IMG/VR virus record: IMGVR_UViG_3300008113_000003 | Span: 142,297-206,296 of that record | Reading direction: 5' to 3' (one strand) | DNA length: 64,000 bases | Source: a virus | Shown: one piece after another, positions 15,098 through 23,347 of the stretch | Layout: every line of letters starts with the position of its first letter | Position numbering within the stretch: the first letter of the stretch is position 1 | Notes under the pieces: model-generated | Seen by the model: the letters and a program-made list of their open reading frames with translations, nothing else | The model's database searches: none | What the model was told of the DNA's origin: nothing | Program-made: the position numbers and the translations under genes

Positions 15098-18000
15098 ATG
15101 ATTATGGCCGAATACAAGATTTCCCTTGAAGAGATAGAAAAGTTTTTAAATGGGCACGATGATGAGAAATACATCGTGAATGTTGAGTACGATGCCGAAA
15201 CTAATCTGATCCATAAAGTTAAACAAGATCCAGAAAGGGGTAATTATATTGAAACCGAACCATTACTCGCTTTCATGTGGATTAAAAACCTTAATAAAAT
15301 TAAGGAACTAACCAATTTTTACGGTAATAGTGATGCCAAAATTAAGTCCGCTAGACAAAGATTTGGTATTGAAATCAAAGCTTTAGGTGGTGACCACCCA
15401 AAGTTAATTGACGGTTATAGGTATTTGGTTACATGTAATCAGGGTCACAAAAGAATGTTAGATTTTTTTAGAGAGGGTGGTATTTTTGTTTACGACAAAA
15501 GACATGATATTAACACTCATTTCTTAATGATATCACCTGTCGAGCAGTATTTTATACATACTGGTAAGCGTTTGTTTAAGGGATTTGAAGAATACGATGA
15601 GATTCACAAATTTATATTTGACTTAGAGACAACAGGGTTAGACCCAGCCATCAATCGTATTTTCTTGATTGGTATCTACACCAATTTAGGCGTTAGAGAA
15701 ATCATACCCGTTGAAGATGATGATGAATCTGAAAGACAAGCCATTACAAAATTCTTTGAGAAAATTAATGAGATTAAACCAACCATCATTGCTGGTTATA
15801 ATAGTGCAAACTTTGACTGGCCATTCTTCTTTAAAAGATGTGAAATTCTTGGTTTAAATATTCAGGATATCGCAATTACCTTAAAAGTTGGTGAATTAAT
15901 CAACAACAAAGATAGTATTTTAAAGCTGGGTAACGAGGTTGAGGACTACACCCAAACTAATATGTTTGGTTATAGCGTTATCGATATCATACACTCAGCT
16001 AGACGTGCACAAGCAATTGATTCAAGCATGAAATCGGTTGGTTTGAAATATGTTTGTAAGTATAACAAGATTGCAAAAAAGAATCGTGTTTATATTGTTG
16101 GTGATAAAATTGGTAACACATGGTACTCAAAAGATAAATTTTATTTTGATGATAGAACAGGTGCCTACTCTAAAACAAAACCAGCTTTGGAGTTCATGGA
16201 TTACATTCGTAGAGAAGATGTTCAGGCTAACCCAGATAAAGTGTTTGTTTTTGGTGATAATATTTTAAGACAAGGACTTGGCGGTCAGGCAAAAGAAATG
16301 CGTGGAGAACCGAATGTCATTGGTATCGTAACCAAGCACACCCCAGAATCAACACCAGAATCTTATTTCAATGATAAGGATTTTGAAATACTTAAAAAAC
16401 ACATAGATTCCGATATTAATCAAATAATCGAAAAGATTAAAGAAGGTAAGACAATCGTTTTCCCTAAAATGGGTATCGGTACAGGTTTGGCTCAGTTAGA
16501 TATGAGAGCCCCAAAAACATTCAAGTATCTAAAGGGTTTATTAAGTGCGTTACGTGATTACATTAATACTTTTCAAGAAGTTGATGGTAGATATATCGTT
16601 GAGCGTTACTTGATTGATGACTTATGGGAAACTATGGAAGTGGACGATGTTTATAACCAGTCATCGTTCTTGTTAGCTAAATTAGTACCAACAACATATC
16701 AAAGGGTTTCTACCATGGGTACAGCTGGTCTATGGAAATTATTGATGATGACGTATTCATTTGAAAATGATTTGGCAATACCAGTATCGGATGTTAAAAG
16801 AGATTACACAGGTGGTTTATCAAGATTATTTAAAGTTGGTTATTCAACCACTTTAAGAAAGATGGACTACAACTCACTTTACCCAGCTATTCAGTTGGCC
16901 CATGATGTATTCCCAAGTGTTGATGTTAACGGTGCGATGAAATCGATGTTAAAGTATTTCCACACCGAACGTTTTAAAGCTAAAAACTTAGCCAGCAAAT
17001 ACAAAAAAGAAGGTAATTACCAATTGGCTGACAAATATAAACGTAAACAATTACCACTTAAGATCTTTATTAACTCGATGTTCGGTGCCCTTGGTGCACC
17101 TATGGCTTTCCAATGGGCTGAAATTGATGTCAGTGAACGTATTACTTGTACGGCAAGACAATACTTAAGATTAATGGTTACATTCTTCCTTAAACGTGGG
17201 TACACGCCTTTAGTACTTGATACGGATGGTGTTAACTTCATGGCACCAAAGAACGGTGAGCCATTTACCTATATCGGTAAGGGTTTAAATGATGAGGTTG
17301 AAGCTGGTAAAGAATATACTGGTGTTAAAGCTGTGGTAGCTGAATTTAATGACACCTATATGCGTGGTGAGATGGGTCTTGGTTTAGATGGTATTTGGCC
17401 AGCGACAATTAACTTATCTAGGAAAAATTACGCTTTACTAGAAGATGACGGGTCAATTAGTTTAACTGGTAACAGTATCAAATCAAAAGCTATGCCCGTT
17501 TACATTGAAGAGTTTTTGGGTAAGGGTATGAAAATGTTATTGAATGGTCATGGCTATGAGTTTGTACAATATTACTACGAATACGCTGAGAAAGTGTGTA
17601 ATAGAGAAATACCTTTAGCTAAGATTGCCACAAAAGCTAGGGTTAAGAAGTCGATAAATGCTTATATAAATCGTGGTGGTGATAAAAATGGTAAGCAGTT
17701 GGCAAAACAAGCTCACATGGAGTTGGCAATAAAACATAATCTTGATGTTAATCTTGGTGATACAATTTATTATGTTAATAATGGTAAAACAAAATCACAT
17801 GGTGATGCCCAAGAAAATAAGGATGGGGAAATGTATGCAACATTGGTACCAAATGAAATTATTGAAAACCAACCAGATTATATTGGTGAATACAATGTAC
17901 CTAAATATTTAGAAGCCTTAAATAAAAAGGTTGAACCTTTATTAGTTGCGTTTCCACTTGAAGTTAGAGATAAAATTTTAATTAAAAAATCTGGCGAAAG

Positions 18001-18202
18001 AACAATGTTCTTAAGATCTGAGTTAGATTTGGTAAACGACCAACCTACAGATATTGAAGACCAAGACACTTTAGAAGAATTTTTTACCCCATCTCAAATG
18101 GAAAAAGAATTCTGGGCTAAAATGAATTATGAATCAGATTATTGGTTTTCAGATAAAATAACTTTCAAAATACCTGGTTTAGACGAAGAATTTACGGTAT
18201 AG
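15098..18202 (+). CDS. Family B DNA polymerase with an inserted DUF7831-like domain
   Basis: This 1034-aa replicative polymerase has 3'-5' exonuclease and polymerase domains. Exo I is FDLETTGLDP (174-183; D175, E177), Exo II GYNSANFDW (233-241) and Exo III YLIDD (504-508). Polymerase motif A is MDYNSLYPAIQ (589-599), motif B KLxxN-type around KIFINSMFGALG (655-666) and motif C LDTDGV (707-712). Between Exo II and III residues 367-489 form an extra domain recognisable as DUF7831, normally a stand-alone phage/bacterial protein. The flanks (FDDRTGAYSKTKPALE and EVDGRYIVERYL) look like one polymerase segment split in two. The frame is intact and catalytic residues remain. The start may be the second ATG (15104, MAEY), since the first is only 10 nt from the promoter -7 box. 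Confidence 0.92.
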   Translation: MIMAEYKISLEEIEKFLNGHDDEKYIVNVEYDAETNLIHKVKQDPERGNYIETEPLLAFMWIKNLNKIKELTNFYGNSDAKIKSARQRFGIEIKALGGDHPKLIDGYRYLVTCNQGHKRMLDFFREGGIFVYDKRHDINTHFLMISPVEQYFIHTGKRLFKGFEEYDEIHKFIFDLETTGLDPAINRIFLIGIYTNLGVREIIPVEDDDESERQAITKFFEKINEIKPTIIAGYNSANFDWPFFFKRCEILGLNIQDIAITLKVGELINNKDSILKLGNEVEDYTQTNMFGYSVIDIIHSARRAQAIDSSMKSVGLKYVCKYNKIAKKNRVYIVGDKIGNTWYSKDKFYFDDRTGAYSKTKPALEFMDYIRREDVQANPDKVFVFGDNILRQGLGGQAKEMRGEPNVIGIVTKHTPESTPESYFNDKDFEILKKHIDSDINQIIEKIKEGKTIVFPKMGIGTGLAQLDMRAPKTFKYLKGLLSALRDYINTFQEVDGRYIVERYLIDDLWETMEVDDVYNQSSFLLAKLVPTTYQRVSTMGTAGLWKLLMMTYSFENDLAIPVSDVKRDYTGGLSRLFKVGYSTTLRKMDYNSLYPAIQLAHDVFPSVDVNGAMKSMLKYFHTERFKAKNLASKYKKEGNYQLADKYKRKQLPLKIFINSMFGALGAPMAFQWAEIDVSERITCTARQYLRLMVTFFLKRGYTPLVLDTDGVNFMAPKNGEPFTYIGKGLNDEVEAGKEYTGVKAVVAEFNDTYMRGEMGLGLDGIWPATINLSRKNYALLEDDGSISLTGNSIKSKAMPVYIEEFLGKGMKMLLNGHGYEFVQYYYEYAEKVCNREIPLAKIATKARVKKSINAYINRGGDKNGKQLAKQAHMELAIKHNLDVNLGDTIYYVNNGKTKSHGDAQENKDGEMYATLVPNEIIENQPDYIGEYNVPKYLEALNKKVEPLLVAFPLEVRDKILIKKSGERTMFLRSELDLVNDQPTDIEDQDTLEEFFTPSQMEKEFWAKMNYESDYWFSDKITFKIPGLDEEFTV
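16196..16564 (+). other. DUF7831-like domain insertion within the polymerase exonuclease domain
   Basis: Residues 367-489. It begins with its own Met (MDYIRREDVQANPDKVFVF), as a free-standing member would, then FGDN, GLGGQAKEMRGEPNVIGI, and later TIVFPKMGIGTGLAQL, ending near LRDYIN. These glycine motifs (GDN, GLGGQA, GIGTGLA) are those of stand-alone DUF7831 proteins, which resemble macro-type nucleotide-binding folds. No stop codon or intein/intron splice signal is visible at the borders. It looks like whole-gene domain insertion into a surface loop. Confidence 0.8.
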
Positions 18203-18224
18203 TTGAAATATTACTTAAATTACC

Positions 18225-18233
18225 GATATTTAT
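18225..18233 (+). promoter_or_regulatory. Candidate late promoter, GATATTTAT
   Basis: Ends 14 nt before the ATG at 18248, in the 45-nt gap after DNA polymerase. It marks the switch from polymerase to a late-type gene block. Confidence 0.6.
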
Positions 18234-18247
18234 AGATAAAATATCGA

Positions 18248-18820
18248 ATGTCACAAAGTAATAATATAAAAGAATTTATTGATCAGGATGGTGATATAAT
18301 CAGTGGTGACAAAAAATACATTGATTACACTAGCACAACCCATGATACAACCGATGCTACTATTTTGAAAACAAGACAACCGTTTGTTTTTCAAAACTAT
18401 AGAAGATATTACGGTGAATCTGTACTACCTTTTAATAACGAAGCTGACTATTGTAAAGGTAACCCTAAAAAGTTTTATGAGTTTTTAGAAAAAAAGGGTA
18501 TGGAGCATACTTTTGAGGACTACTTCACTGAGGTAAAACCCAAAAAAGATGTTAAACCAGTAATTGACCCAAAAGATAAGCTAAAAGAAATCGCTAAAGA
18601 AAAAGCGTTTAAAATGCTTGAAGACCTTCTTTCAAAAAGAACTGATAGTGATTACCTTATCTCGAAAGAGATGCCAACGAGCATTGAAGAGGTTAAAGAT
18701 AAAGAAAAATTACTTTTTGATAAATTTGACAAGATAGTTGAATTTTTCAGAGACAACCTAAATGAAGGGGAGAAAAAATTATTACTTTCTTATTTTGAAA
18801 ACTCATTAAAAAATGGATAA
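18248..18820 (+). CDS. Hypothetical late protein, 190 aa
   Basis: No family recognised. The protein is charged (Lys/Asp/Glu-rich) with an aromatic central piece, FVFQNYRRYYGESVLPF (around residues 47-63). Its C-terminal half is predicted helical (DKLKEIAKEKAFKMLEDLL, EGEKKLLLSYFENSL). It heads a unit of five tightly spaced genes (18248-20747) under a late promoter motif, so a virion or assembly role is likely. It overlaps the next gene by 8 nt. Confidence 0.6.
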   Translation: MSQSNNIKEFIDQDGDIISGDKKYIDYTSTTHDTTDATILKTRQPFVFQNYRRYYGESVLPFNNEADYCKGNPKKFYEFLEKKGMEHTFEDYFTEVKPKKDVKPVIDPKDKLKEIAKEKAFKMLEDLLSKRTDSDYLISKEMPTSIEEVKDKEKLLFDKFDKIVEFFRDNLNEGEKKLLLSYFENSLKNG

Positions 18821-19301
18821 TATACATGAAGAAAACTCAAAACTTTTAGGTAATTTCTATGAAGTACCTGAGGAAGTGTTGGTTTACGTAAAGTACGCTT
18901 TAAATAAACATGGTGAGGATAATAAAACGGCTAAGGGTTATAAAAGAGCTAATCATATTGTTAATAACCCAAATCAACCGTTTGTTAATTTAGTTAACAT
19001 TAAAAACTATTTTGACACCCTTGATCCAAATAACATTAATAACGTTGAGTTTGATTTGCATGGTGGTAAAGTAATGAATACTTGGGTCCAGGATTTAATA
19101 AAAAGGGAGAGAGAGCGAGTTGAGGGTAATAAAGTTGCTAGAACAAACGCTGGTATGGATGGTCAATTTAGAAAAGACTCTGAGGGTGATGAATTTAACA
19201 CCGATTTACCAAAAAACGTAATGGATACACCAGACATAATGTTTAATAGTGCATTACTTGAGGATATCAATAAAATAAAAAATTTAATAAATAAAATCTA
19301 A
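18813..19301 (+). CDS. Hypothetical late protein, 162 aa
   Basis: No family recognised. The central segment has VYVKYALNKHG, KGYKRANHIVNN, and DLHGGKVMNTWVQDLIKRERERV (about residues 86-108), a polar-helical pattern. A Met/Asp/Asn-rich C-terminus follows. The phrasing 'RxRxRVEGNKxARxNAG' resembles structural proteins of other large phages, but I cannot name it. It overlaps the previous gene by 8 nt, and the next starts 2 nt after its stop. Confidence 0.6.
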   Translation: MDNIHEENSKLLGNFYEVPEEVLVYVKYALNKHGEDNKTAKGYKRANHIVNNPNQPFVNLVNIKNYFDTLDPNNINNVEFDLHGGKVMNTWVQDLIKRERERVEGNKVARTNAGMDGQFRKDSEGDEFNTDLPKNVMDTPDIMFNSALLEDINKIKNLINKI

Positions 19302-19303
19302 TC

Positions 19304-19567
19304 ATGGCTGACAATATTTTAAAAGTACCAGCGTCAGAGCAATTAAGACAAGTTGCTTTTGAGGAAAGAGAGGGTAAATTAGTCCCAATCAACGAATATA
19401 AACCGAACTCTTTTGAATATAGCGCAACAAACCCTAACGCACTTAGTGGTGACGCTAAAGGAAAAGGTGACATTGGTAATACTACTGATGTTGAAGAAAG
19501 ATCAAAATTAGTTGCTGTTAACAATTATAAAGATACCAACACATATCCAGATTCATCTGTAGTTTAA
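19304..19567 (+). CDS. Hypothetical late protein, 87 aa
   Basis: A short polar protein without recognised domain, transmembrane segment or signal. Notable pattern: two similar half-motifs, EEREGKLVPINEYKPN (about residues 21-36) and EERSKLVAVNNYKDTN (about 65-80). These suggest an internal duplication of a 16-residue strand unit. It lies 2 nt after the previous stop and 12 nt before the WYL-like gene, inside the same unit. Confidence 0.55.
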   Translation: MADNILKVPASEQLRQVAFEEREGKLVPINEYKPNSFEYSATNPNALSGDAKGKGDIGNTTDVEERSKLVAVNNYKDTNTYPDSSVV

Positions 19568-19579
19568 TTTTTTTTATTT

Positions 19580-20146
19580 ATGCTTATTATTGAACAAAAC
19601 GAGAATGAAAAATTGTCCTTATTACGTCAAGCAATTGAAGATAAGGTAGAAATTTCATTTTGGTATAGAGGTGTCAAAGTTAGCGACCCTAAGAATAAGA
19701 AATACACCAAACAAAACTGGAGATTTGCTCAACCAACCGATTTAGGTAAGAGTAAAGGTGAAGGTAATAGATGGATGTTAAGGGCTTATCAAAAAAGTGG
19801 AGTTAGCAACACCAATAATAGAGCGTGGAAAACATTTTTAGTGGATGAAATGAATAACATAACCCTGTTAAACGCAGATAATAAGGCATACGTTTTACAA
19901 AAATATGGCTATTTTGAAAAACCAGACGGATCTGGTTTTAGTTTGAGTGGGGATAAAAAAATGGTTAATGATAAACCAGAAATTAAAATAGATATAAATA
20001 AAAAAAGACCAGAAAATAAACCAGAAGAAAAACCAGCTGAACCTCAAGCTCAAGTACAAAATGTGCCTGGGACCACAGATGATAAGGAAACAATAGCTGA
20101 ACACAGTTCTGGATTCTTAAAATGGATATATAATATATATGGATAA
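19580..20146 (+). CDS. WYL-like domain protein, 188 aa
   Basis: Residues 10-97 follow the WYL domain pattern: an initial helix (LLRQAIEDKVEISFWYRG), 'RFAQPTDLG' (48-56), RWMLRAYQKSG (64-74) and AWKTFLVDEMNNITLL (82-97). WYL domains are small SH3-like sensors that usually bind nucleic acid or nucleotides in bacterial regulators and some phage-defence proteins. Here there is no DNA-binding domain. A Pro/Glu/Lys-rich linker (about 130-165) leads to a short C-terminal helix, SSGFLKWIYNIYG. A virion-attached sensor or structural domestication is conceivable. Start: ATG at 19580, 12 nt after the previous stop. Confidence 0.55.
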   Translation: MLIIEQNENEKLSLLRQAIEDKVEISFWYRGVKVSDPKNKKYTKQNWRFAQPTDLGKSKGEGNRWMLRAYQKSGVSNTNNRAWKTFLVDEMNNITLLNADNKAYVLQKYGYFEKPDGSGFSLSGDKKMVNDKPEIKIDINKKRPENKPEEKPAEPQAQVQNVPGTTDDKETIAEHSSGFLKWIYNIYG

Positions 20147-20747
20147 TCAAGATAAAGCTGCACTATTAGCGCAAGGAATCGCTAAAGCAAGAATGGTGAT
20201 GGAAAAAGTTGAGGCCAACACAGGCGGTAAAATGGCTCAAGATAGAGGTATGTCTGGAATCAACAGAGAAATCTATTCAGACAATTACCAAGAACGTGAA
20301 CCAGAATACTTAACCGAAGAGGAAGTTGCTGCAAGAACAAGAAATGCCGCTGGTAATGTACCAAAAAACACAATGAGAAATTTAGCAACATCAAAAATGC
20401 CAAAAGAAATACTACAATCATTCATCGACAACCCGATTGTTGATCCAACAATCCCAGTTGGGATGGATAGTTTAATGGAGCAAGTTGCTAAAACGCAACC
20501 TAAAATGAAACAAATTGAGGAAATGGCTCAACCAAGGCCTGCTGCACCAGCTCAATCGGCACCAGCTATAACAATGGATAAGGAATTAATTGAATATATC
20601 ATTAAAAAGACTGTTGAGACTGTTCTTGAAGAACAAGCTAAAAAAACAAGTATTGATGAAAATTTTCAAATTAAAATAGGTGACAAAGTATTTGGTGGTA
20701 AACTAAATGTTTTGAAAGAAAATAATAATAAAACAAATAAAAAGTAA
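20139..20747 (+). CDS. Hypothetical late protein with Pro/Ala linker, 202 aa
   Basis: An N-terminal helical region (Ala/Gln/Met/Glu-rich, residues 1-100) is followed by a Pro/Ala linker (QPRPAAPAQSAPAIT, about 149-163). A helix ending in LIEYIIKKTVETVLEEQAKK and a C-terminal strand pair (FQIKIGDKVFGGKLNVLK) close the protein. The modular form suggests an attachment peptide or structural adaptor. It overlaps the WYL-like gene by 8 nt, so the two are likely translated together. Both end with a short potential docking segment after a Pro-rich linker. Confidence 0.55.
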   Translation: MDNQDKAALLAQGIAKARMVMEKVEANTGGKMAQDRGMSGINREIYSDNYQEREPEYLTEEEVAARTRNAAGNVPKNTMRNLATSKMPKEILQSFIDNPIVDPTIPVGMDSLMEQVAKTQPKMKQIEEMAQPRPAAPAQSAPAITMDKELIEYIIKKTVETVLEEQAKKTSIDENFQIKIGDKVFGGKLNVLKENNNKTNKK

Positions 20748-20751
20748 AACT

Positions 20752-20916
20752 ATGACAAAAGAACAAGTATTAGGAATCGTAAGACACTTATTAACATTTG
20801 TTGGTGGTGTTTTGGTCGCAAAAGGTTTAGCGACTGATGTTTTGTCTAACGAATTAATCGGTGCCGCTATGACATTAGTTGGTGGTATATGGTCAATCGT
20901 AGCAAAAAATAAATAA
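20752..20916 (+). CDS. Small membrane protein, candidate holin (Pam3-gp28-like), 54 aa
   Basis: The 54-residue ORF (MTKEQVLGIVRHLLTF start) has two hydrophobic segments: about 8-24 (GIVRHLLTFVGGVLVAK) and about 35-50 (LIGAAMTLVGGIWSIV). A short Gly/Asp-containing turn separates them, and the tail is basic (AKNK). This two-segment, charged-tail layout matches small phage holins of the Pam3-gp28 type, which open the inner membrane for the endolysin. It lies 4 nt after the previous stop. The endolysin candidate is far away at 58273, so the lysis genes would be split. A second membrane protein at 45027-45338 is an alternative holin. Confidence 0.6.
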   Translation: MTKEQVLGIVRHLLTFVGGVLVAKGLATDVLSNELIGAAMTLVGGIWSIVAKNK

Positions 20917-20933
20917 CTAAAAAAGGTAAAAAC

Positions 20934-21122
20934 ATGCATGTAATTAAATTTTGTAAGAATAAGTGTTGCCCAGTTATCGAGGTTCAAGAAAACGCCATAG
21001 TATTAGGCGACAAAGATGGACCAGAAGGTATAACAACATGGACCAAAAACCAATTTGCTGACTTTGTTGAAGCAGCTAAAGAAGGTAAATTTGACGAGAT
21101 TGTTAACGAATCTGAAAACTAA
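20934..21122 (+). CDS. Small Cys-containing protein, DUF397-like pattern, 62 aa
   Basis: MHVIKFCKNKCCPVIEV has three Cys near the start. It continues as IVLGDKDGPEG..TWTKNQFADFVEAAKEGKFDEI, which matches the beta-beta-helix pattern of DUF397 (C..V.V....V..RDSK.P.G.....T..E...F....K.G.F). The similarity is from memory of the family pattern and is not proof of homology. Role unknown. It precedes a clear terminator, closing the 18248-21122 block. Confidence 0.5.
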   Translation: MHVIKFCKNKCCPVIEVQENAIVLGDKDGPEGITTWTKNQFADFVEAAKEGKFDEIVNESEN

Positions 21123-21146
21123 GATTCTAACTAGAAAAAATAAATG

Positions 21147-21169
21147 ATGGGGGATTTGATATTCCCCAT
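21147..21169 (+). terminator. Rho-independent terminator closing the late block before the sugar cassette
   Basis: ATGGGG / CCCCAT stem with an 11-nt loop, followed by eight T (21169-21176). Confidence 0.85.
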
Positions 21170-21235
21170 TTTTTTTGTACTTTTGTTTTGATTTTTCCTT
21201 AATTTTTACTATTATTATGGAAACATAGTCAACTT

Positions 21236-22456
21236 ATGAGTAAAATTAACATATTGGTACAACCAAATGACCGAGCTGGTTCGGGTAAATATAGATGCGT
21301 AGATCCTCACGTGACTTTACAAAATAATAATCCAGATGATTTTTTTGTTGAAATTAATGAAAACGTTAATTTTAATGATGATAGCTATTTAAAAAAGTTC
21401 CAATTATTCTTTTTCCATAGGGCTCCAGGCGGTAACTATCTACAGGGTGTTGAGATTATTAAGAAGATTAAGTCATTTGGTGGTAAAGTAATCATTGACT
21501 TGGATGACCATTGGAATTTAGACCCATCACACGGTTTATATCAAACTTCAAAAAAGAATGATATTCCGCTACACACAATTAATATTGTAAGAGAGGCTGA
21601 TTTAGTAACAGTTTCAACCCACTTTTTACAGAAAGAGGTTTTAAAATATAACAAAAAATGCGTTGTATTGGCAAACGCTATAAACCCTAACGAAACACAG
21701 TTTAAACCACAACCCAGTCAGTCTGATAAATTAAGATTTGGTTGGTTAGGTGGTTCTTCACACGTTAAGGATATCGAATTGTTAAAAGGCGTACCACAAA
21801 GATCAAATGAGTACGGTGATAAAATGCAAATTGTTTTATGTGGGTATGACACCAGGGGTAAAGTTAAAGCAATACACCCAGAAACTGGTCAGGTTATGGA
21901 AAGAGATATGCAACCTGTTGAAACAACTTGGTTTATGTACGAAATATTTTTAACAGACCACTTTAAAACCATCAAAGATCAAGAGTACATCAAACATTTA
22001 TTAAAATTTGATCAAACCCTTAATTATGATGATAAGAACATGCCGTATAGAAGAATATGGACTAAATCTATTGATACTTACGCAAAGGGTTATAATGAAT
22101 TTGATGTGGCTTTAGCGCCATTAAACGATAGTTCTTTTAACATGTATAAATCACAATTAAAAGTTATTGAGGCTGGTTTCCATAAAAAGGCTATTATTGC
22201 ACAAAATTATGGCCCTTACACTATTGATCTAATTTCTTCAATTGAAAAAGGTGGTGGATTTAACCCAAAAGGTAACGCTTTGTTAGTTGAGCCGAGTAAA
22301 AATCACAAACAATGGAGTCAACATATCAAAAGATTAATTGATAATCCTAATCTTGTTGAGGATCTTGGTGAAAAATTATACGAAACTGTTAAAGACAGAT
22401 ATGATATAAATTACGTAACAAAATTGAGAGTTGAAATTTATAAAACATTAATATAA
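21236..22456 (+). CDS. Glycosyltransferase, GT4-like (GT-B fold), 406 aa
   Basis: An early GGK.IIDLDDHWNLDPSH segment (about residues 82-100) and a later Rossmann-type domain are visible. The second domain has LRFGWLGGSSHVKDIELLKGV (about 163-183) and IVLCGYDTRG, then near the C-terminus FDVALAPLNDSSFNMYKSQLKVIEAG. There E of 'KVIEAG' corresponds to the nucleotide-sugar E..EA motif of GT4 enzymes. It probably transfers a sugar from an NDP-sugar; acceptor unknown. It opens the first sugar cassette after a terminator. Upstream AT-rich bases (TTTTTACTATTATTATGG) may be a promoter of another type. The next gene, dut, starts 1 nt after its stop. Confidence 0.75.
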   Translation: MSKINILVQPNDRAGSGKYRCVDPHVTLQNNNPDDFFVEINENVNFNDDSYLKKFQLFFFHRAPGGNYLQGVEIIKKIKSFGGKVIIDLDDHWNLDPSHGLYQTSKKNDIPLHTINIVREADLVTVSTHFLQKEVLKYNKKCVVLANAINPNETQFKPQPSQSDKLRFGWLGGSSHVKDIELLKGVPQRSNEYGDKMQIVLCGYDTRGKVKAIHPETGQVMERDMQPVETTWFMYEIFLTDHFKTIKDQEYIKHLLKFDQTLNYDDKNMPYRRIWTKSIDTYAKGYNEFDVALAPLNDSSFNMYKSQLKVIEAGFHKKAIIAQNYGPYTIDLISSIEKGGGFNPKGNALLVEPSKNHKQWSQHIKRLIDNPNLVEDLGEKLYETVKDRYDINYVTKLRVEIYKTLI

Positions 22457-22457
22457 C

Positions 22458-23042
22458 ATGAACGATAGATTAGAAAATTTAAACATGGACGATCTTTTTG
22501 ATGATGAAACCAAAAATGAACTGGATAATATCCTAAAACAAACCCAACATATGATGGGTGATTGGGATTATGATCCAAATGACATGACAATTAAATTAAA
22601 GGTTTCTTTTATTAATAAATCAAATAACCCCGATCCAACTTATGAAAAAGAGGGTGATAGTGGTTTTGATATCAGAGCGAATAATGATAAAACGATTGAA
22701 ATTGAGCCTGGACACAGAGCTTTAATACCAACAGGCTTGTATTTTGAAATACCCATGGGTTATGAATTACAAGTTAGGTCCAGAAGTGGACTTGCATTAA
22801 AAAATGGTATTATGGTTTTAAATAGCCCTGGCACCGTTGATTCTGGTTATAGGGGTGAGGTTGGTGTTATTTTACATAACTCAGATAAATCAGCACCTTT
22901 TTATGTTCACAAAGGTGATAGAATAGCACAAGGTGTTATCGCTGCTGTACAAACAATGGGTAAAACTAAATTTATAAAAACAAACGAACTATCAAGTAGC
23001 GACAGAGGTACTGGTGGTTTCGGATCAACTGGTATTAATTAA
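22458..23042 (+). CDS. dut: dUTP diphosphatase (trimeric dUTPase)
   Basis: All five trimeric dUTPase motifs are present in order: I DSGFDIRA (67-74), II RSRSGL (107-112), III GTVDSGYRG (125-133), IV GDRIAQ (153-158) and V DRGTGGFGST (182-191). The enzyme hydrolyses dUTP to dUMP and pyrophosphate, keeping uracil out of phage DNA and feeding dTMP synthesis. It has a helical acidic N-terminal extension of about 45 residues before the catalytic core. It sits between glycosyltransferase genes, with a 1-nt gap before and a TAATG overlap after, so it is cotranscribed with them. Confidence 0.96.
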   Translation: MNDRLENLNMDDLFDDETKNELDNILKQTQHMMGDWDYDPNDMTIKLKVSFINKSNNPDPTYEKEGDSGFDIRANNDKTIEIEPGHRALIPTGLYFEIPMGYELQVRSRSGLALKNGIMVLNSPGTVDSGYRGEVGVILHNSDKSAPFYVHKGDRIAQGVIAAVQTMGKTKFIKTNELSSSDRGTGGFGSTGIN

Positions 23043-23347
23043 TGGTAGTATTTAAAGATCAAATAAAAGCTTATAAAGCGATCACACAAGATATCTTAAA
23101 CCAGATAGAATATAAAACTGTTTGGTCTGGTAAAAGAATTGAGGTGGGTGATAAAGTTTTGTACGCATTTGTATACCCTTTAAATTCAGAGGACTATAAA
23201 TTAGCAACGTTCCTTGAACGTGAATTAGATGAAGTTAACCAAATCTTCACCTATGTACAAACAATAAAAGGTATTATACCTGTATTAAAATATAAAAATG
23301 ATAATCTTGTGAGAGATTTAATCATAGAGGAAGAGGATGAGTCATAA
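23042..23347 (+). CDS. Hypothetical protein, 101 aa
   Basis: A small soluble protein with pattern 'KTVWSGKRIEVGDKVLYAFVYPLNSEDYKLATFLERELDEV' (start about residue 25), beta-rich then helical. No family recognised. The start overlaps the dut stop (TAATG) and its end overlaps the next glycosyltransferase by 11 nt, so it is part of a coupled operon. It could be a small partner of dUTPase or of the transferases; nothing in the sequence decides. Confidence 0.5.
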   Translation: MVVFKDQIKAYKAITQDILNQIEYKTVWSGKRIEVGDKVLYAFVYPLNSEDYKLATFLERELDEVNQIFTYVQTIKGIIPVLKYKNDNLVRDLIIEEEDES

